Assembly: GCF_003597395.2 (NCBI RefSeq)
Contig: NC_133770.1
Coordinates: 219,317 to 283,316, forward strand
Origin: Chelonoidis abingdonii
Taxonomy: Eukaryota; Chordata; Testudines; Testudinidae
Reading direction: 5' to 3'
Length of the DNA: 64,000 nt
Shown here: positions 20,763 through 31,582 of the stretch, in pieces
Layout of the letters: the number at the start of each line of letters is the position of its first letter
How positions within the stretch are numbered: position 1 is the stretch's first letter
Notes under the pieces: generated by a model
The model's input: only the letters and a program-made list of their open reading frames with translations
Told to the model about the DNA's origin: nothing
The model's database searches: none
Position numbers and translations under genes: made by a program

Positions 20763-21934
20763 ATGAGAACAATTTAATTTTGAGCAAGCAATATTGGGGG
20801 TCAGAAAGAACAAGTTTACCAGATTATCTTTATTGCCATTTTTTAAAAAATGCTTTATTTTGCAGAATAAGTACAACAATTACACAGAAGATGAAAGAAA
20901 ATAAATGAAAAAAAAGACAAGCTCAAACAACACATAAGACTAAAAAAATTGTCAATTTTTGGTTCAAATTTGTACCAGTTTGTTAGTTACCACTTTCATG
21001 TGGTCAGTTCAAGTACCATAAACAAACAAAAAAGGATTCACAGCATTTGTTCGAAAACAGAAATGAAAAAACACAAAAAACATGCAAATAGATTACTAGA
21101 GCATCTGTGTAATTCAAAGCAGTCTCTGCTTATTGCTGTTTGGCACATCTTCATTTGAAATAAAATATTTTAGACATTGAGGGTCTCTAGGATAGAGGTG
21201 TGGGGGCCCTCAGAGCAGGGGGGGGTACAGCACTTAAAGTCTTGTTTTGCTGAGTTGGCATCTGAGTACTGTATCCTCCAAAAGGAGCTAGATACCCAGC
21301 CCCATTCCTCCAGTTCCCAGGCTAGGGTAAAGGGGTAGGGGGGATGAGCCCTGTTCAGAGACAAGTGGAGGCTCTGTGGGGGACTCATGTTGGATCATGT
21401 TGTCCTCAAGCATGGCTGGGCAGCCACAGAAAGTGAACTCTTCAAAGTCACACAGAAGCCGCTGCTGCTTAGCAGGTCCAGTCTGCAGCACCTGGCAGAG
21501 GCGAAACTGCACCTGGGTGAAGTGTGAGGCCAGCACCAGCAGGGTCTAAGGCAGGCAGCAGTGGTCAGCACAGAGCCAGGGTAGCAAGCAGGATAAGCTC
21601 TCTAGGGAAGCCTGGCCCTGACCACACAAGTCCCCAGCCATGGCAACCTCTTTGTCCAACCCCACCATGTGCACCAGGTTGCAATGCCACTCACTCAACT
21701 TTGGCCCAGCCAGAGCAGCAGGGCCAAATTTGACTGACTGGCATTGCGAAAAAGTTGCAGTGTGTGTTGAAAGTCAAGGTCTGTGCATCAAAGTCATGGC
21801 CTGTCATTTTCTTACAGCCTTAACAATCCATAATTACAGCAAACAAGGCCTGGAACAAACATCAATGACCCTTTGGAAATTACCGGCCCTTGGGAAGGCC
21901 ATTAGTGTCCAATATAATTTAAATACATTTTAGT
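20763..21934. other. unassigned sequence
   Basis: 20763-21180 is AT-rich with A-runs. 21180-21900 is of mixed composition with short meaningless frames. No repeat recognised. Confidence 0.4.
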
Positions 21935-22500
21935 AAAACATCTGATACAGTGCCTCACAAATTCTCAGCATGAATTCAACTAGGATAGAACACTATCAGG
22001 TGGAGTGAAAACTAACAGAAGGTTTGTAATCAAACGTCAATGTACCAAGTTGGGGGCAAGTGTATAATGGGATCTACGGGGATGGGGTTTACATCTCGTC
22101 TTATTTACCATCTTCATTAATGATCTGAATGAGAGGACTAAATGGCACGTTAATTAAATCCTCAAACTATACTAATTTGGAGAGGGTCACATTGCAAGTG
22201 AGGACAGAAAAATAATTCAGAGGGACTTGAATAGATAAGACACAGGATTCTGGTTGGAAAACACACAGGTAACACAATGGGTGATACAAAGCTGGGGAGC
22301 AAGAATGGCTGAGAGAGACCAAAGGTGCAAGTGGACAGTGAATTGACCAGGAGACTGAAGTGTGACATGTCTGCAGGAGAGGCCAATGAGGTTTTGGACT
22401 GTATACACAAAAGTACCATGTCAGGGGAGCTGGGAGGCACCCAAAATAACAGATCTAAATCAGTGGGGACACAAATGATGGCACAAGTTACATTTTGAGT
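21935..22500 (+). mobile_element. old CR1/L3-like RT fragment
   Basis: GATACAGTGCCTCACAAATT translates as DTVPHK (CR1 pattern DTVPH), and LFTIFINDLNE-like residues follow near 22100. Many stops; a strongly decayed copy. Confidence 0.6.
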
Positions 22501-22691
22501 GCAAAAGGATCACACAACGTGTGTAAGGGGTAAAAATAGTATTGGTTGCATCTGCTGAGAGTGAGGGGGAGGTAGCAGGAAGGTCAAGAAGATGTAGGGG
22601 GAAGAGAGAAAGCGTATGTATGTTTGAGGACGGGAGGGAAATGTGCCACACCTTACACCCTACTATGAGTGACATTTTTACTATTTTTATT

Positions 22692-22818
22692 TATTACTGA
22701 TATTACAGTTGTGCTTAGAGACCCCAGCCATGGATTAGATGCCCACTATGCTCGGTGCTGAACAGATACGTAGCACAAAGATGATCCCTTCCCGGTTAAC
22801 CTTGCAATCTGAGAATAT
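22692..22818 (-). repeat. amniote interspersed repeat fragment
   Basis: Reverse complement contains GATTGTAAGGTTAACCGG-like and CTGTTCAGCACCGAGCA words, related to 16346-16470. A small Penelope derivative inserted at its right end. Confidence 0.5.
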
Positions 22819-23009
22819 AAAAGCAGCAAAGAGTTCTGTGGCACCTTATAGACTAACAGACGTTTTGGAGCATGAGCTTTCGTGGGTGAATACCCACTTC
22901 GTCGGATGCGAAAGCTCATGCTCCAAAACGTCTGTTAGTCTATAAGGTGCCACAGGACTCTGCTGCTTTTACAGATCCAGACTAACACGGCTACCCCTCT
23001 GAAACATTA
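22819..23009 (+). mobile_element. small palindromic Penelope-derived element with 14 bp target duplication
   Basis: 22819-22970 is a near-perfect palindrome: AAAAGCAGCAAAGAGTTCTG at the left pairs with the CAGGACTCTGCTGCTTTT end, and TTATAGACTAACAGACGTTT with its complement. A 3' tail follows, ACAGATCCAGACTAACACGG. The flanks CAATCTGAGAATAT (22805-22818) and CAATATGAGACTAT (23010-23023) match at 12 of 14 positions and read as a target-site duplication. The centre carries CCACTTCGTCGG, whose complement CCGACGA is a hammerhead core with one change (U4 to C). Confidence 0.85.
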
Positions 23010-23023
23010 CAATATGAGACTAT

Positions 23024-23538
23024 GGTTACACTGCAAAAAGGGGGGGGGGGTGTTCTTTATTTGGTTTAGCTGACTCAATTTATCTATTTCACGTCAAAAC
23101 AGCAGTGAAAACACAGCAACTCAGCTCTAACTTCAGTTACCAGCATGAGTTCAACGTACTACTTTACAGGCTTTAACTTGTGCTGCTAATCCAAGTTAAA
23201 AGCAGAGTTTGTGTCTTCACTAGCATTTTAACTTGAGTTTGCTAACTCAAGTAAAAAACACACTTTTTTGGCAACACCCTCAGACAAGTGACAACAGGTG
23301 TATAAATAGATTGAGGGAGTACAATCAATGGACAACCTCAGTCAGCATGACAGGCACCTGCCTAACCACACTTGTACTATGGATATAGGACACCCACTGA
23401 ATGCTAAATCAGAGCAACTTACACAATTTTACCCCTTTTACACCTGTTTTCTGGCCAACTTACACCCAATGTGTAACTTGAAACCAAAGAAACAATATAC
23501 TCATGAGAGATCTGAATTACCCAGATGCAGCCAGCATG
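23024..23538. other. unassigned, contains G-run and AACTTGAGTT-type repeat
   Basis: A run of G near 23040, then sequence rich in AACTCAAGT and its complement (23175-23270), suggesting the hairpin of a small DNA transposon. Not classified. Confidence 0.35.
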
Positions 23539-23552
23539 CTTCATTCCTCAAA

Positions 23553-23777
23553 AAGTGACAAAAAGTCCTGTGGCACCTTATAGACTAACAGATGTATTGG
23601 AGCAGAAGCTTTTGTGGGTGAATACCCACTTTGTCAGATGCATGTAGTGGAAGTTGCATCTGACGAAGTGGGTATTCACTCACGAAAGCTTATGCTCCAC
23701 TATGTCTGTTAGTCTATAAGGTGCCACAGGACTGTCGCTTTTTACAGATCCAGACTAACACGGCTACCTCTCTGATA
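23553..23777 (+). mobile_element. small palindromic Penelope-derived element with perfect 14 bp target duplication
   Basis: Flanked by identical CTTCATTCCTCAAA at 23539-23552 and 23778-23791. The body is a head-to-head pair of hammerhead-like modules (palindrome 23553-23743) followed by the tail ACAGATCCAGACTAACACGG, shared with 22971 onward and, in reverse, with the Penelope element at 16525. The element has no protein. It must use reverse transcriptase in trans, presumably Penelope. Confidence 0.9.
23645..23703 (+). ncRNA. hammerhead ribozyme-like motif
   Basis: The core CTGACGA (23660-23666) is followed by stem II AGTGGGT-ATT-CACTCAC, GAAA at 23684-23687, then GC-TTAT-GC-TC (23688-23697) forming a 3 bp stem III with the U-C cleavage site after 23697. 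TAGTGG (23645-23650) can pair with CCACTA (23697-23702) as an outer stem I, leaving a 9-base bulge. The opposite arm (RC of about 23595-23640) has CTGACAA and AAAA and so is broken. Short stem III hammerheads are known from Penelope-like elements; activity is not shown. Confidence 0.6.
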
Positions 23778-23791
23778 CTTCATTCCTCAAA

Positions 23792-25540
23792 GAAATTCCC
23801 CAGTTTTCACATGCCACACCCAAACTGGCTCCATAATATAGGAAGGCTTAATGCTAGTTATAAATGTATCATCAGAGATTATTAATAAGGCATCACAGTC
23901 TCCTCCACAGTTACATAAAGGAAATCTTATTGACACTAAGGGCTTGACTCAATTCTATAGGTGCTGGTGTGAAGTTTCTTTTCCTCCTACATCTATGAGA
24001 ATAGCTGTATCCAAGGGCGCAGGTTGTCTGCGGGGAAGGCACTAAACTCCTCCACTAAGAGAGAGCAGATTTAATTTAGCCAGGGCTCCTCAAGTGACTT
24101 GCTGGCTAGCAGAGGCTGCCTAAGTGAAGGACCACACTTCCTCCCCAGCTAGCTGGGCCCTTTCTGGGAGCTATGCCAGCAAGCTGCATGTGCAGTATAG
24201 TTTGTGGGTGGCAGGCACAGCAGTGATCCCTATTCTCAGGGATTTTCTGCCTCTGGTGTCTGTAGCCTGTGATCCACCAGCAGGAATTCACTAGTGAAAC
24301 AGGCCCTAACGCAGAATTACTGTGCTTTTGCTGAGGAACTGCATCCTGGAGGCTGGCTGAAAAACTAGAAGCCACAAAAGAAACTGGCATCAAAGGAAGA
24401 CAAATACACTAAAGCGCTATAAAATGTGAGGCAAGTTCATGGCCTCCTTGGAGCTTGACAAACTGAGATTAACATTAGCAATATCACAAGCAAACTGACA
24501 TCCAGATGACAGTGTGCCCTGGGGGCACATCTGGGGAGGGGTGGAAGCTCTAAGGCCCCACAGGGCTGCTCTACCTTGCACTGGGCTGGTACAAAGCTGG
24601 TGTAGATGGCTTTATGGCAGCCCAGGCCACCATCACACCTGGGAAGTCTAGAGCCCTTTTAGGGTTCGTTTCCGGAGCTTTAGCAGGGTCTGCTTCTCCC
24701 TGAGTGCAAGGAACCAATTAATTAAGTGAAGAACAGAGAAGCTTGGAACCCATGTTTGAAAGAGTACATGGGATTTCACCCAATGCAGAAGTATGAAGGG
24801 ATCACGTTTCAAGGAAGCAAATCCTGAGGAATTCAGATATCTAATGAGCAAAGTGCAATGGAAAGAAAGATTAAAATCCATACAGTAAAATCCTAAATGA
24901 TTAAGAAGCAACAAATATTGACTCTTCTGAAAAAGAATGCAAGGGAAAAAGGCCTCTCTTACTCCACAAGCGATTGAGCGTAAAAGGCAAAATCTGTACT
25001 AGAAATGGAGAAGTGAGGAGGTAACCAAACAAGAATATTCTGCCAGATAAGGATACAGAAAAAAAATAACACAGCAAAATGGCACAATGGGTTAATGGTG
25101 CCAAAATGGCTACAGGAATAAGAAGAGCATTTCCAAACCTAAAATTGAAAAGACTAATTGGGGAGAAAGTAGGTCTGTTAACAAATTTGGGGAGTGATTA
25201 AATTAATATGATTCCAAAATTCTTGAGCTGTTGAATCTCTTTTAATCAGTATTTTACAACAAAAATAAAGACGGGAAGTTTGGAAAATGAAAAAGAAAAA
25301 CTCTTATAAAATAGTTACTGATGGGGAGCAGATAAGGAAATACATGAGAAATCTGAATATATACACACCCTGTGGTTTGTATGATATGAATCTCAGGGTG
25401 CTATCTTATTAACTCTAGTTTGTTGAGGGATTTGGCTAAACCTAGGGAACAAGATATTCGGTGTAAAGTGGCATAATGTGAATGTTAACTAAACCTAAAG
25501 TGTTAAAAGAACTTACTAAAGCTAGGGTGCTAAAGATATT
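23792..25540. other. unassigned sequence, possibly very old LINE remnants
   Basis: No gene. 24900-25330 is A-rich with words faintly like the CR1 linker, but no motif is good enough to call. Confidence 0.35.
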
Positions 25541-25758
25541 AAGAGAAAGTTACTCACCTTGCAGTAACTCTAGTTCTTTGAGATGTGTGTCCCTGTGGGT
25601 GCTCCACCCTAGGTGTCGGTGAGTCCCAGCGCCGTTGATTGGAGATTTTCGGTAGCAGTGCCTGGTTGGGACGCAGGCACTCAGATGGTATCTCCTGCCT
25701 CACTGGAATCTTCCTGAGCACCTGCATCCTGCACCCCCCTCAGTTCCTTCTCTACCAT
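25541..25758. repeat. DIRS inverted terminal repeat (left)
   Basis: TGTCCCTGTGGGTGCTCCAC, GATTTTCGGTAGCAGTGCCT and CAGATGGTATCTCC are all present as reverse complements in 31583-31769. The match ends at CAGTTCCTTCTC.ACCAT. Confidence 0.9.
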
Positions 25759-25805
25759 GACGTGATTTTACTAGTACTCCAAAGTAGAGGGGAGGAGGGC
25801 GGGGA

Positions 25806-25914
25806 ATGGAGCACCCACAGGGACACACATCTCAAAGAACTTCAGTTACTGCAAGGTGAGTGACTTTCTCTTCTTCTTCTTCAAGTGCCGTCCCTGTGGT
25901 GCTCCACTCTAGGT
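25806..25914. other. DIRS internal complementary region
   Basis: First half (GGAGCACCCACAGGG through GCAAGGTGAGTGACTTTCTC) is the complement of the element's left terminus at 25541-25600. Second half (CTTCAAGTGCCGTCCCTG..GCTCCACTCTAGG) is the complement of the right terminus at 31725-31769. This joint mirrors the ends of the linear element and is thought to template closure of the DNA circle. Confidence 0.88.
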
Positions 25915-25933
25915 GAAGGTGTAGCAGTACCCA

Positions 25934-26960
25934 CTATGGTTGGTGGGACTTTGGAGATGTGGCCGTGAGTACTGTAGATAGTACTGTATGGCCTACTATG
26001 GTGTCTGCCATGGTGTCTTGCGTGAGAGCATAGTGTTTTGCAAACGTGAGTTCAGATGACCATGTTGCCACTTTGCAGATGTCAGGAATGGGAACATTGT
26101 GTAGGAAGGCAACGGATGTTGCCATAGCTTGAGTGGAATGAGTTCTAATGCCTTCGGGCAGTTGAAGATTTTGCGTGCGGTAACAGGATCCGATGCAGTC
26201 CACTTGGACAGACATTGTTTAGAGATAGCCACACTCTTTGATATTTCGGTAATGGAAACAAAGTTGTGGGAACTTACGAAATGGTTCAGTCCTGTCTAAA
26301 TAAAAAGCGATTGCTCGCCTGATGTCGAGAGTATGCAGGGTTGCCTCTTGCAGAGTCTTGTGAGGTTTGGAATAGAAAGTAGGTAAGTACATAGGTTGGT
26401 TGAGGTGGAAGGTAGATACCACCTTAGGAAGAAATTTAGGGTGTGGTCTCAAAGTGACTTTGTCTTTGGAGAAGATTGTGTAGGGAGGATGGGCCATCAG
26501 GGCGCTCATTTCACCTACTCTCCTTGCTGATGTTATGGCAACTAAGAAAGCCACCTTCATGGACATATGGAGATGAGAGGAGTTAGCCAAGGGCTCGAAT
26601 GAAGGTTTCATGAGAGTGTGTAGAACGAGGTTAAGATTCCATGAAGCAGCTGTTGGGTAAATTTCAGGGTAGAGGTTTTGCAGGCCCGTGAGAAATCATT
26701 TTATGGTGGGGTGGGTAAAGAGTTGATAATCTTCTAAGAGGTCATGGAAGGTGGTAAGCACCACCAGGTGCACTTTGATGGAGCTGAACGAAAGTCTGCC
26801 CTGTTTTAGTTTCAGGAGGTAGTCTAGAATGCTCGGAACGGTCACCGTATTGAGCGTTAAGTGATTATGTGAGCACCAGAGGGTGAAACGCTTCCACTTC
26901 TGCAGGTAGGTTTTACGAATGGAGTCTTTTCTACTGTGCAGGAGGACTTATCTGACTTGC
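25934..26960 (-). pseudogene. DIRS tyrosine recombinase
   Basis: Upstream N-terminal part (about 26900-26620) has SIRKTYLQKWKRFTLWC and LTTFHDLL-like words. The core at 26611-26219 carries MKVAFLVAITSARRVGEM, containing the first catalytic Arg. The continuation at 26215-25934 shows GIRTHSTQAMATS, where the family has H-x-x-R but this copy has Q, and then ATWSSELTFAKHYAL, with the catalytic Tyr in KHY. A stop separates the two parts near 26219. The enzyme would integrate the circular DNA. The H-x-x-R loss and the stop indicate inactivity. Confidence 0.86.
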
Positions 26961-27290
26961 TTGGAACAGGCTAATTCATGGGTTTGGAACCATGAAGGAA
27001 CCACGCTGTGAGATGGAGCTTTTGGAGCTGGGGGTGACGAACCAGTCCGTTGTTCTGGAAAAGGAGATCTGGTCTGTTGCGGAGAGCCTGTGGGCGATGG
27101 GAGGACATGAGGAGTAGGTAGGGATACCATGTCTGTCTCGGCCAAGCCGGGGCAATAAGTATGACCCGGGCCTTGTCGTCTACAATCGTCCAAAGAACCC
27201 TGTGTAGCAGAGGGATTGGTGGGAAGGCGTACAGGAGAGAGTTGTTCCACGGGATGAGGAATGCATCTCCTATGGATGCAGTTCCGAGTC
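26961..27290 (-). pseudogene. DIRS region between RNase H and recombinase (possible methyltransferase-like domain)
   Basis: Frame 26971-27405 includes GDAFLIPWNNSLLYAFPPIP, VDDKARVILIAPAWPRQTWY and LQKLHLTAWFLHG. This stretch is well conserved in vertebrate DIRS polyproteins. It occupies the place where many DIRS elements carry a Dam-like methyltransferase domain, but I cannot confirm that fold from motifs alone. Confidence 0.55.
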
Positions 27291-28850
27291 CTACTTTGGA
27301 GCAAAACCGGGACATTTTCGATTCTGGGTTGTGGCAAAGAGGCCTATTGATGGGGTGCCCCAGAGAGAGAAGAGCTGTTGAAGTATTGTGGCGTGCAGTT
27401 CCCATTCATGTTCTGTCAAGGCGTGCCTGCTGAGTGCATCGGCAGTAGTGTTGTGGCAGCCTGGTAGGTAGGAAGCGGTGATCTGTATTTGATGTTGTAT
27501 ACACCAATTCCATAGTCGGATGGCTTCCATGCAAAGGGAATGTGATCGGGCTCCCCCTTGTCTGTTGATGTAGTACATACATGCTATGTTGTCTGTTAAG
27601 ACCCGAATAGATTTGTTCCTTATGAGGGGAAGAAAGTGAAGGCACGCTCATCTCACTGTTCTGAGCTCTAAGAGATTTATGTGTAGGTGCATCTCTGATG
27701 CGGACCACCAGCCTTGTGCCCTGTGTCCCCCTAGATGCGCTCCCCAACTGATTAGGGAAGCGTCCGTGGTGAACATGAACGTTGGGGATCGTTGCTGGAA
27801 GGAAACCCAGTGCAGAGGTTCTCTGGTCTTGTCCACCAATGTAGGGAAGCTAGAACATTGGGAGGAGGAGTTAACAGCATCCCTAAGGTGTGTCTGTTGG
27901 GTTTGAAATTGGAATTGAGCCAATTCCATCTCATGTGCAGCCTGGCGTTCTGGACCACAAAGGTGGTGGCTGCCATGTGACCAAGGAGCTGTAGGCAGAG
28001 TCTTGCCTGTGTCCTTGGACGAATAGCAAGCGTGCGTATGCGTGATAGCGAGGAATCTGTGATATGGGAGCGAGGCTCTGCTCTGGATTGAGTCGAGATG
28101 AGCTCCGGTGAACTCTATCTGTTGTGTAGGTGTCAGGGTGGATTTTTGGGTGTTTATTTGGAGGCCTAGGCTGTGAAAGAGGGAGATGGCGAAATAGGTA
28201 GCTTGGAGTGTCTCACCATAGGCATTGCCTTTGATGAGGCAATCGTCCAGGTACGGGAAAAGCATGATCCCATATTTGCGGAGGTGAGCCACGACCACAG
28301 CTAAAGTTTTGGAAAAGACTCTCAGCGCTGTGGAGAGGCTGAAAGGAAGAACTCTGTATTGAAAATGGTTGTGATCAATTGTGAAGCGTAGAAAGCATCT
28401 GTGAGCTGAATGAATTGATATATGAAAATAGGCGTCTTGTAGGTCGAGGGCTGTAAACCAGTCCCCTTGATCCAGTGAAGGAATTATTGTGCCCAGTATG
28501 ACCATTTTGAATTTTTGTATCCTCACGAATTTGTTCAGTCAGCATAAGTTTAGTATAGGCCTCCATCCCCCGGTCTTTTTCTGAGTCAGGAAGTAATGGG
28601 AGTAGAAACCTTTCCCTCGATGTTGCATCGGCACAGGCTCCACTGCACCTAGCTGTAGAAGGTAAGCCACTTCTGCGCGAAGCAGGTGCTCGTGAGATGG
28701 GTCCCTGAAGAGGGACGAGGAAGGGTAGGAGGATAGGATATGAATGGGATAGAGTAACTGGACTGAACTATCTCGAGAACCCAATAGTCCTGTGTAATTT
28801 GCTGCCAGGCATGCTGGAAACTCTGGAGGTGGTGGCCAAATGGGCAAGTA
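27291..28850 (-). pseudogene. DIRS reverse transcriptase and RNase H
   Basis: 28539-28847 ends with KKTGGWRPILNL (fingers). The frame 27648-28526 carries ALDLQDAYFHISI (residues 26-38) and the catalytic PYLDDCLI (91-98, about nt 28256-28233), then TTDASLISWGAHLGG, the RNase H DAS motif, and HINLLELRTV. 27291-27578 continues RNase H with YLPGCHNTTADALSR. Three frame changes break what should be one ORF. RT and RNase H convert the RNA to DNA. Confidence 0.9.
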
Positions 28851-28982
28851 GGCTGTGGAATGAAGGGGTGGTCACACAGACCCTCGACCAACCTTTCAAA
28901 ATTGTTGTTTATCCTGGATGGATGGGAAGTGGTTGCTTGAACTTGATTTTGTCTGTGCTTAGAGGGTCTAGGCGATTCCTAT

Positions 28983-31330
28983 TTACGTTGTATAGTTTGG
29001 GTTAAGGCGATAATATTGTTCTGTACATGGTCTTTGGTAGGCTTGGTATTGTTGTTCCCTGGGAAGAGATGGGTGAATGTCCAAGGTGTGCAGTGTTGCT
29101 CTAGAATCTTTCATTGTGTGAAGCAGTTCATTAGCTTTTTTAGAAAACTGTTTCTCTTTATCAAAGGGGAGGTCCTCCACTTTGTTATGCAGGTCTTTAG
29201 GGATGCCAGATGCAGAAAGCCATGAAGATCTGCGCATAACCACAGCCACTGTGTCCACCGTGTCTAAAGAGGCTTGTCGGGCCGTTCTGGAAATCAATTG
29301 GCCCTCACTCAGAATTGATTTAAAGTCTGTTCTCCTGTCCTCTGGAATGTAAGAGGCAAATTGGGAGGGGGAGGGATAGCTCAGTAGTTTGAGCATTGGC
29401 CTGCTAAACTCAGGATTGTGAGTTCAATCCTTGAAGGGGCCACTTAGGGATCTGGGGCAAAAATCAGTACTTGGTCCTGCTAGTGAAGGCAGGGGGCTGG
29501 ACTCGATGACTTTTCAAGGTCCCTTCCAGTTCTAGGAGATTGGTATATCTCCAATTATTATTTTTTTATTATTTGATAACTACAATAAACTTTTTGAATA
29601 ATAAAGTCTTAGCTGGCAGGAGTGCAGAGTAGTTTGCAATCCTGAATTGTAAAGTGGAGGATGTGTAAACCTTGTGATCCAAGATGTCAAGGCGTTTAAG
29701 GCCCTTGTCTTGCAGAGTGGGCTGATATTGTGGCTGTTTCATTCTTTGTGCAACTGCATCGATGACGAGAGAGTTCGGTTGTGGGTTAGAAAATAGGAAG
29801 TCAGAGTCCTTAGCAGGAACATAGTATTTACATTTGGCTTTTCTGCAGGTTGGTAATAAAGAAGCTGGAGTTTGCCAGAGAGCATCAGCTGGTTATCTTA
29901 TTTTATATATTTATTTATTTATTTATAGTTCCAGGAGTGCCTCATTTATAGGGATCGCGATCTCTGAGGGCGCAGAGGGTTGAAGGATTCCTAGGAGTTT
30001 ATGTTGTGTCTCCTGAACCTCTTCCAGGGGGATGTCCTGAGTGCCACCCTCTTGAAAAGTTCTTGAAATTGTTTACAGTTGTCCACATTCTGTGGGGGTG
30101 GGGGAGAGAGGGCTCCGTCTGGAGCAGATGGAGAGTTAGGGTTCAGTGAGTCCAGATATGGTTCATAACTCACGTTCTCAGGAGGGGGTTCAAGTACTCT
30201 AGAAGTTGACAGAGCTGGAGATTGAGGCATAGAAGCAGGTAGTGGTTTCCTGGAAGAGGTCTGATGATAAGTGGTAGGAGGATGTAGCCAAGGGTACCAC
30301 TGAGGCCAAGGCATAGGGTAGGAAAACCCAGGTGCCACCCATGGAGGGACAAAGTAAGGAAACTGAGGCTGGTGCCTATGGACCATAGTCTGAGGCGGAA
30401 AAGGCTCCAGTGGGGGAGGAGAGGGAGGTGCATAGTACTCTGTTTGCTGTTGTAGATCAGGTTCACTCTCAGTGAAGGTAGCCAGTTCAGGTGGTGAGAG
30501 CAGCTGTTCGAAGAGTAAGCCCTGTATATCTAGGAGTGGAGAGTTAGGCTCAAGTGGCACCGAGAAGTTGCTTTGAGTGAAGAAGTGTTGCTCCTGCGCC
30601 CTGGGCTGTGCTGAGCCTGGACTGTGCTCTATCATGTTAAGAAGCGAAAGTGAAAGTGTGAGCGGTGCCGTGGGTCGGCTGGAAGTGCCCTGCAGGGGGT
30701 CCACTGCTGGTGCAGGGGCGGGAGGCAGGCTCAGTGCCGACGTTCTTCCCAGCACCAGAGCAGAGCATGCTGTTCGCACTGCGGCTATTTTTAGCCCTGA
30801 GGCGTGCGGTGCCGACATCTTTGTCGGCACCAGGGCAGAGTGCGCAGCCGGCTTCGTGGTTATTTTCAGCGCTGAGGTACTCTGTGCCGCGGAATCTTTC
30901 TGTGTCCGAGAGGTTGAATTTCTGCCTCTACAATCTGTGGGAACCGTAGTTGAGGCGTGAGCCGGGGCTGAGGCGCATGCTTTTGGTGCTGTCAGCACAG
31001 AGGGTAGGGATCTCGCAGGAGACCCCTTACCCTTGTTAAAGTCTCTCCTACAAGACTGCTCTGCTTCTTGCCTCTGCTGCAGAGAGGGTGAAGCAACGCT
31101 CCACACCGGTTCAGATCTGGCTGGGGAGGATGTGGGAGCGGGTTTAACTTTCCCCATCTCCAAAAGCGGCTGCAGGGATTTTTCCATAAGAAGCATTTTA
31201 AGCCACAGGTCCCTGTCGTGCCAAGCCCTTGACTTGACAGCTCATACAGTGGAGGCACTTTGCGGGGATGTGGGCTTTCCCGAGGCACTTCACACAATGT
31301 GAGTGCCCATCCGACCTTGGCATGGAGTCC
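28983..31330 (-). pseudogene. DIRS gag, interrupted by a SINE
   Basis: Near 31300-31240 the minus strand reads HSHCVKCLGKAHIPAKCLHC in one frame, a Cys/His motif typical of DIRS gag. The long frame 31196-29991 (401 residues) is Pro/Ser-rich with little order. 29990-29580 continues through degraded frames (words KRLDILGHKVYTSSTLQF). After the SINE, 29360-28986 carries FASYIPEDRRTDFKSILSEG and LDTVDTVAVVMRRSSWLSAS, the conserved C-terminal region. The protein presumably binds the RNA. Broken by stops and the insertion. Confidence 0.84.
29366..29575 (+). mobile_element. tRNA-derived cryptodire-type SINE inserted in DIRS gag
   Basis: GGGATAGCTCAGTAGTTTGA (A-box region), GGATTGTGAGTTCAATCC (B-box region), then GGCCACTTAGGGATCTGGGG, CAGTACTTGGTCCTGCTAGT, GGCTGGACTCGATGAC and a T/A-rich tail. 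This is the layout of the Pol III SINE family of cryptodiran turtles. DIRS gag coding sequence continues on both sides, so the SINE is younger than the DIRS copy. A clear target duplication was not resolved. Confidence 0.9.
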
Positions 31331-31582
31331 TGACAGGAAATACACCTTTTGAATCCTGAAGCCCCTGGTATTGTGAATTAGAAATGGCAGGGGAGAGTGT
31401 CTCAGCAAGAGACAAGTCTGAAGTGATTTTTTTTTTTAAACTAAGTCACTATGTAACTACTCTAAAGGAAGGAAAACAACTGGGATGTAACTAATAACTA
31501 TTTCTATATTCTTTGTTACTTTGTTCCTACAGAGACTACGGAAGAGAAGCAGCACTACCCCGAGTCCCATCTTCAGCCAAGG

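Noticed and set aside
22819..23777. CRISPR-like or tandem repeat array suggested by recurring 60 bp blocks
   Set aside because: Only two units, each palindromic and with its own target duplication; explained as Penelope-derived insertions in a eukaryotic genome.
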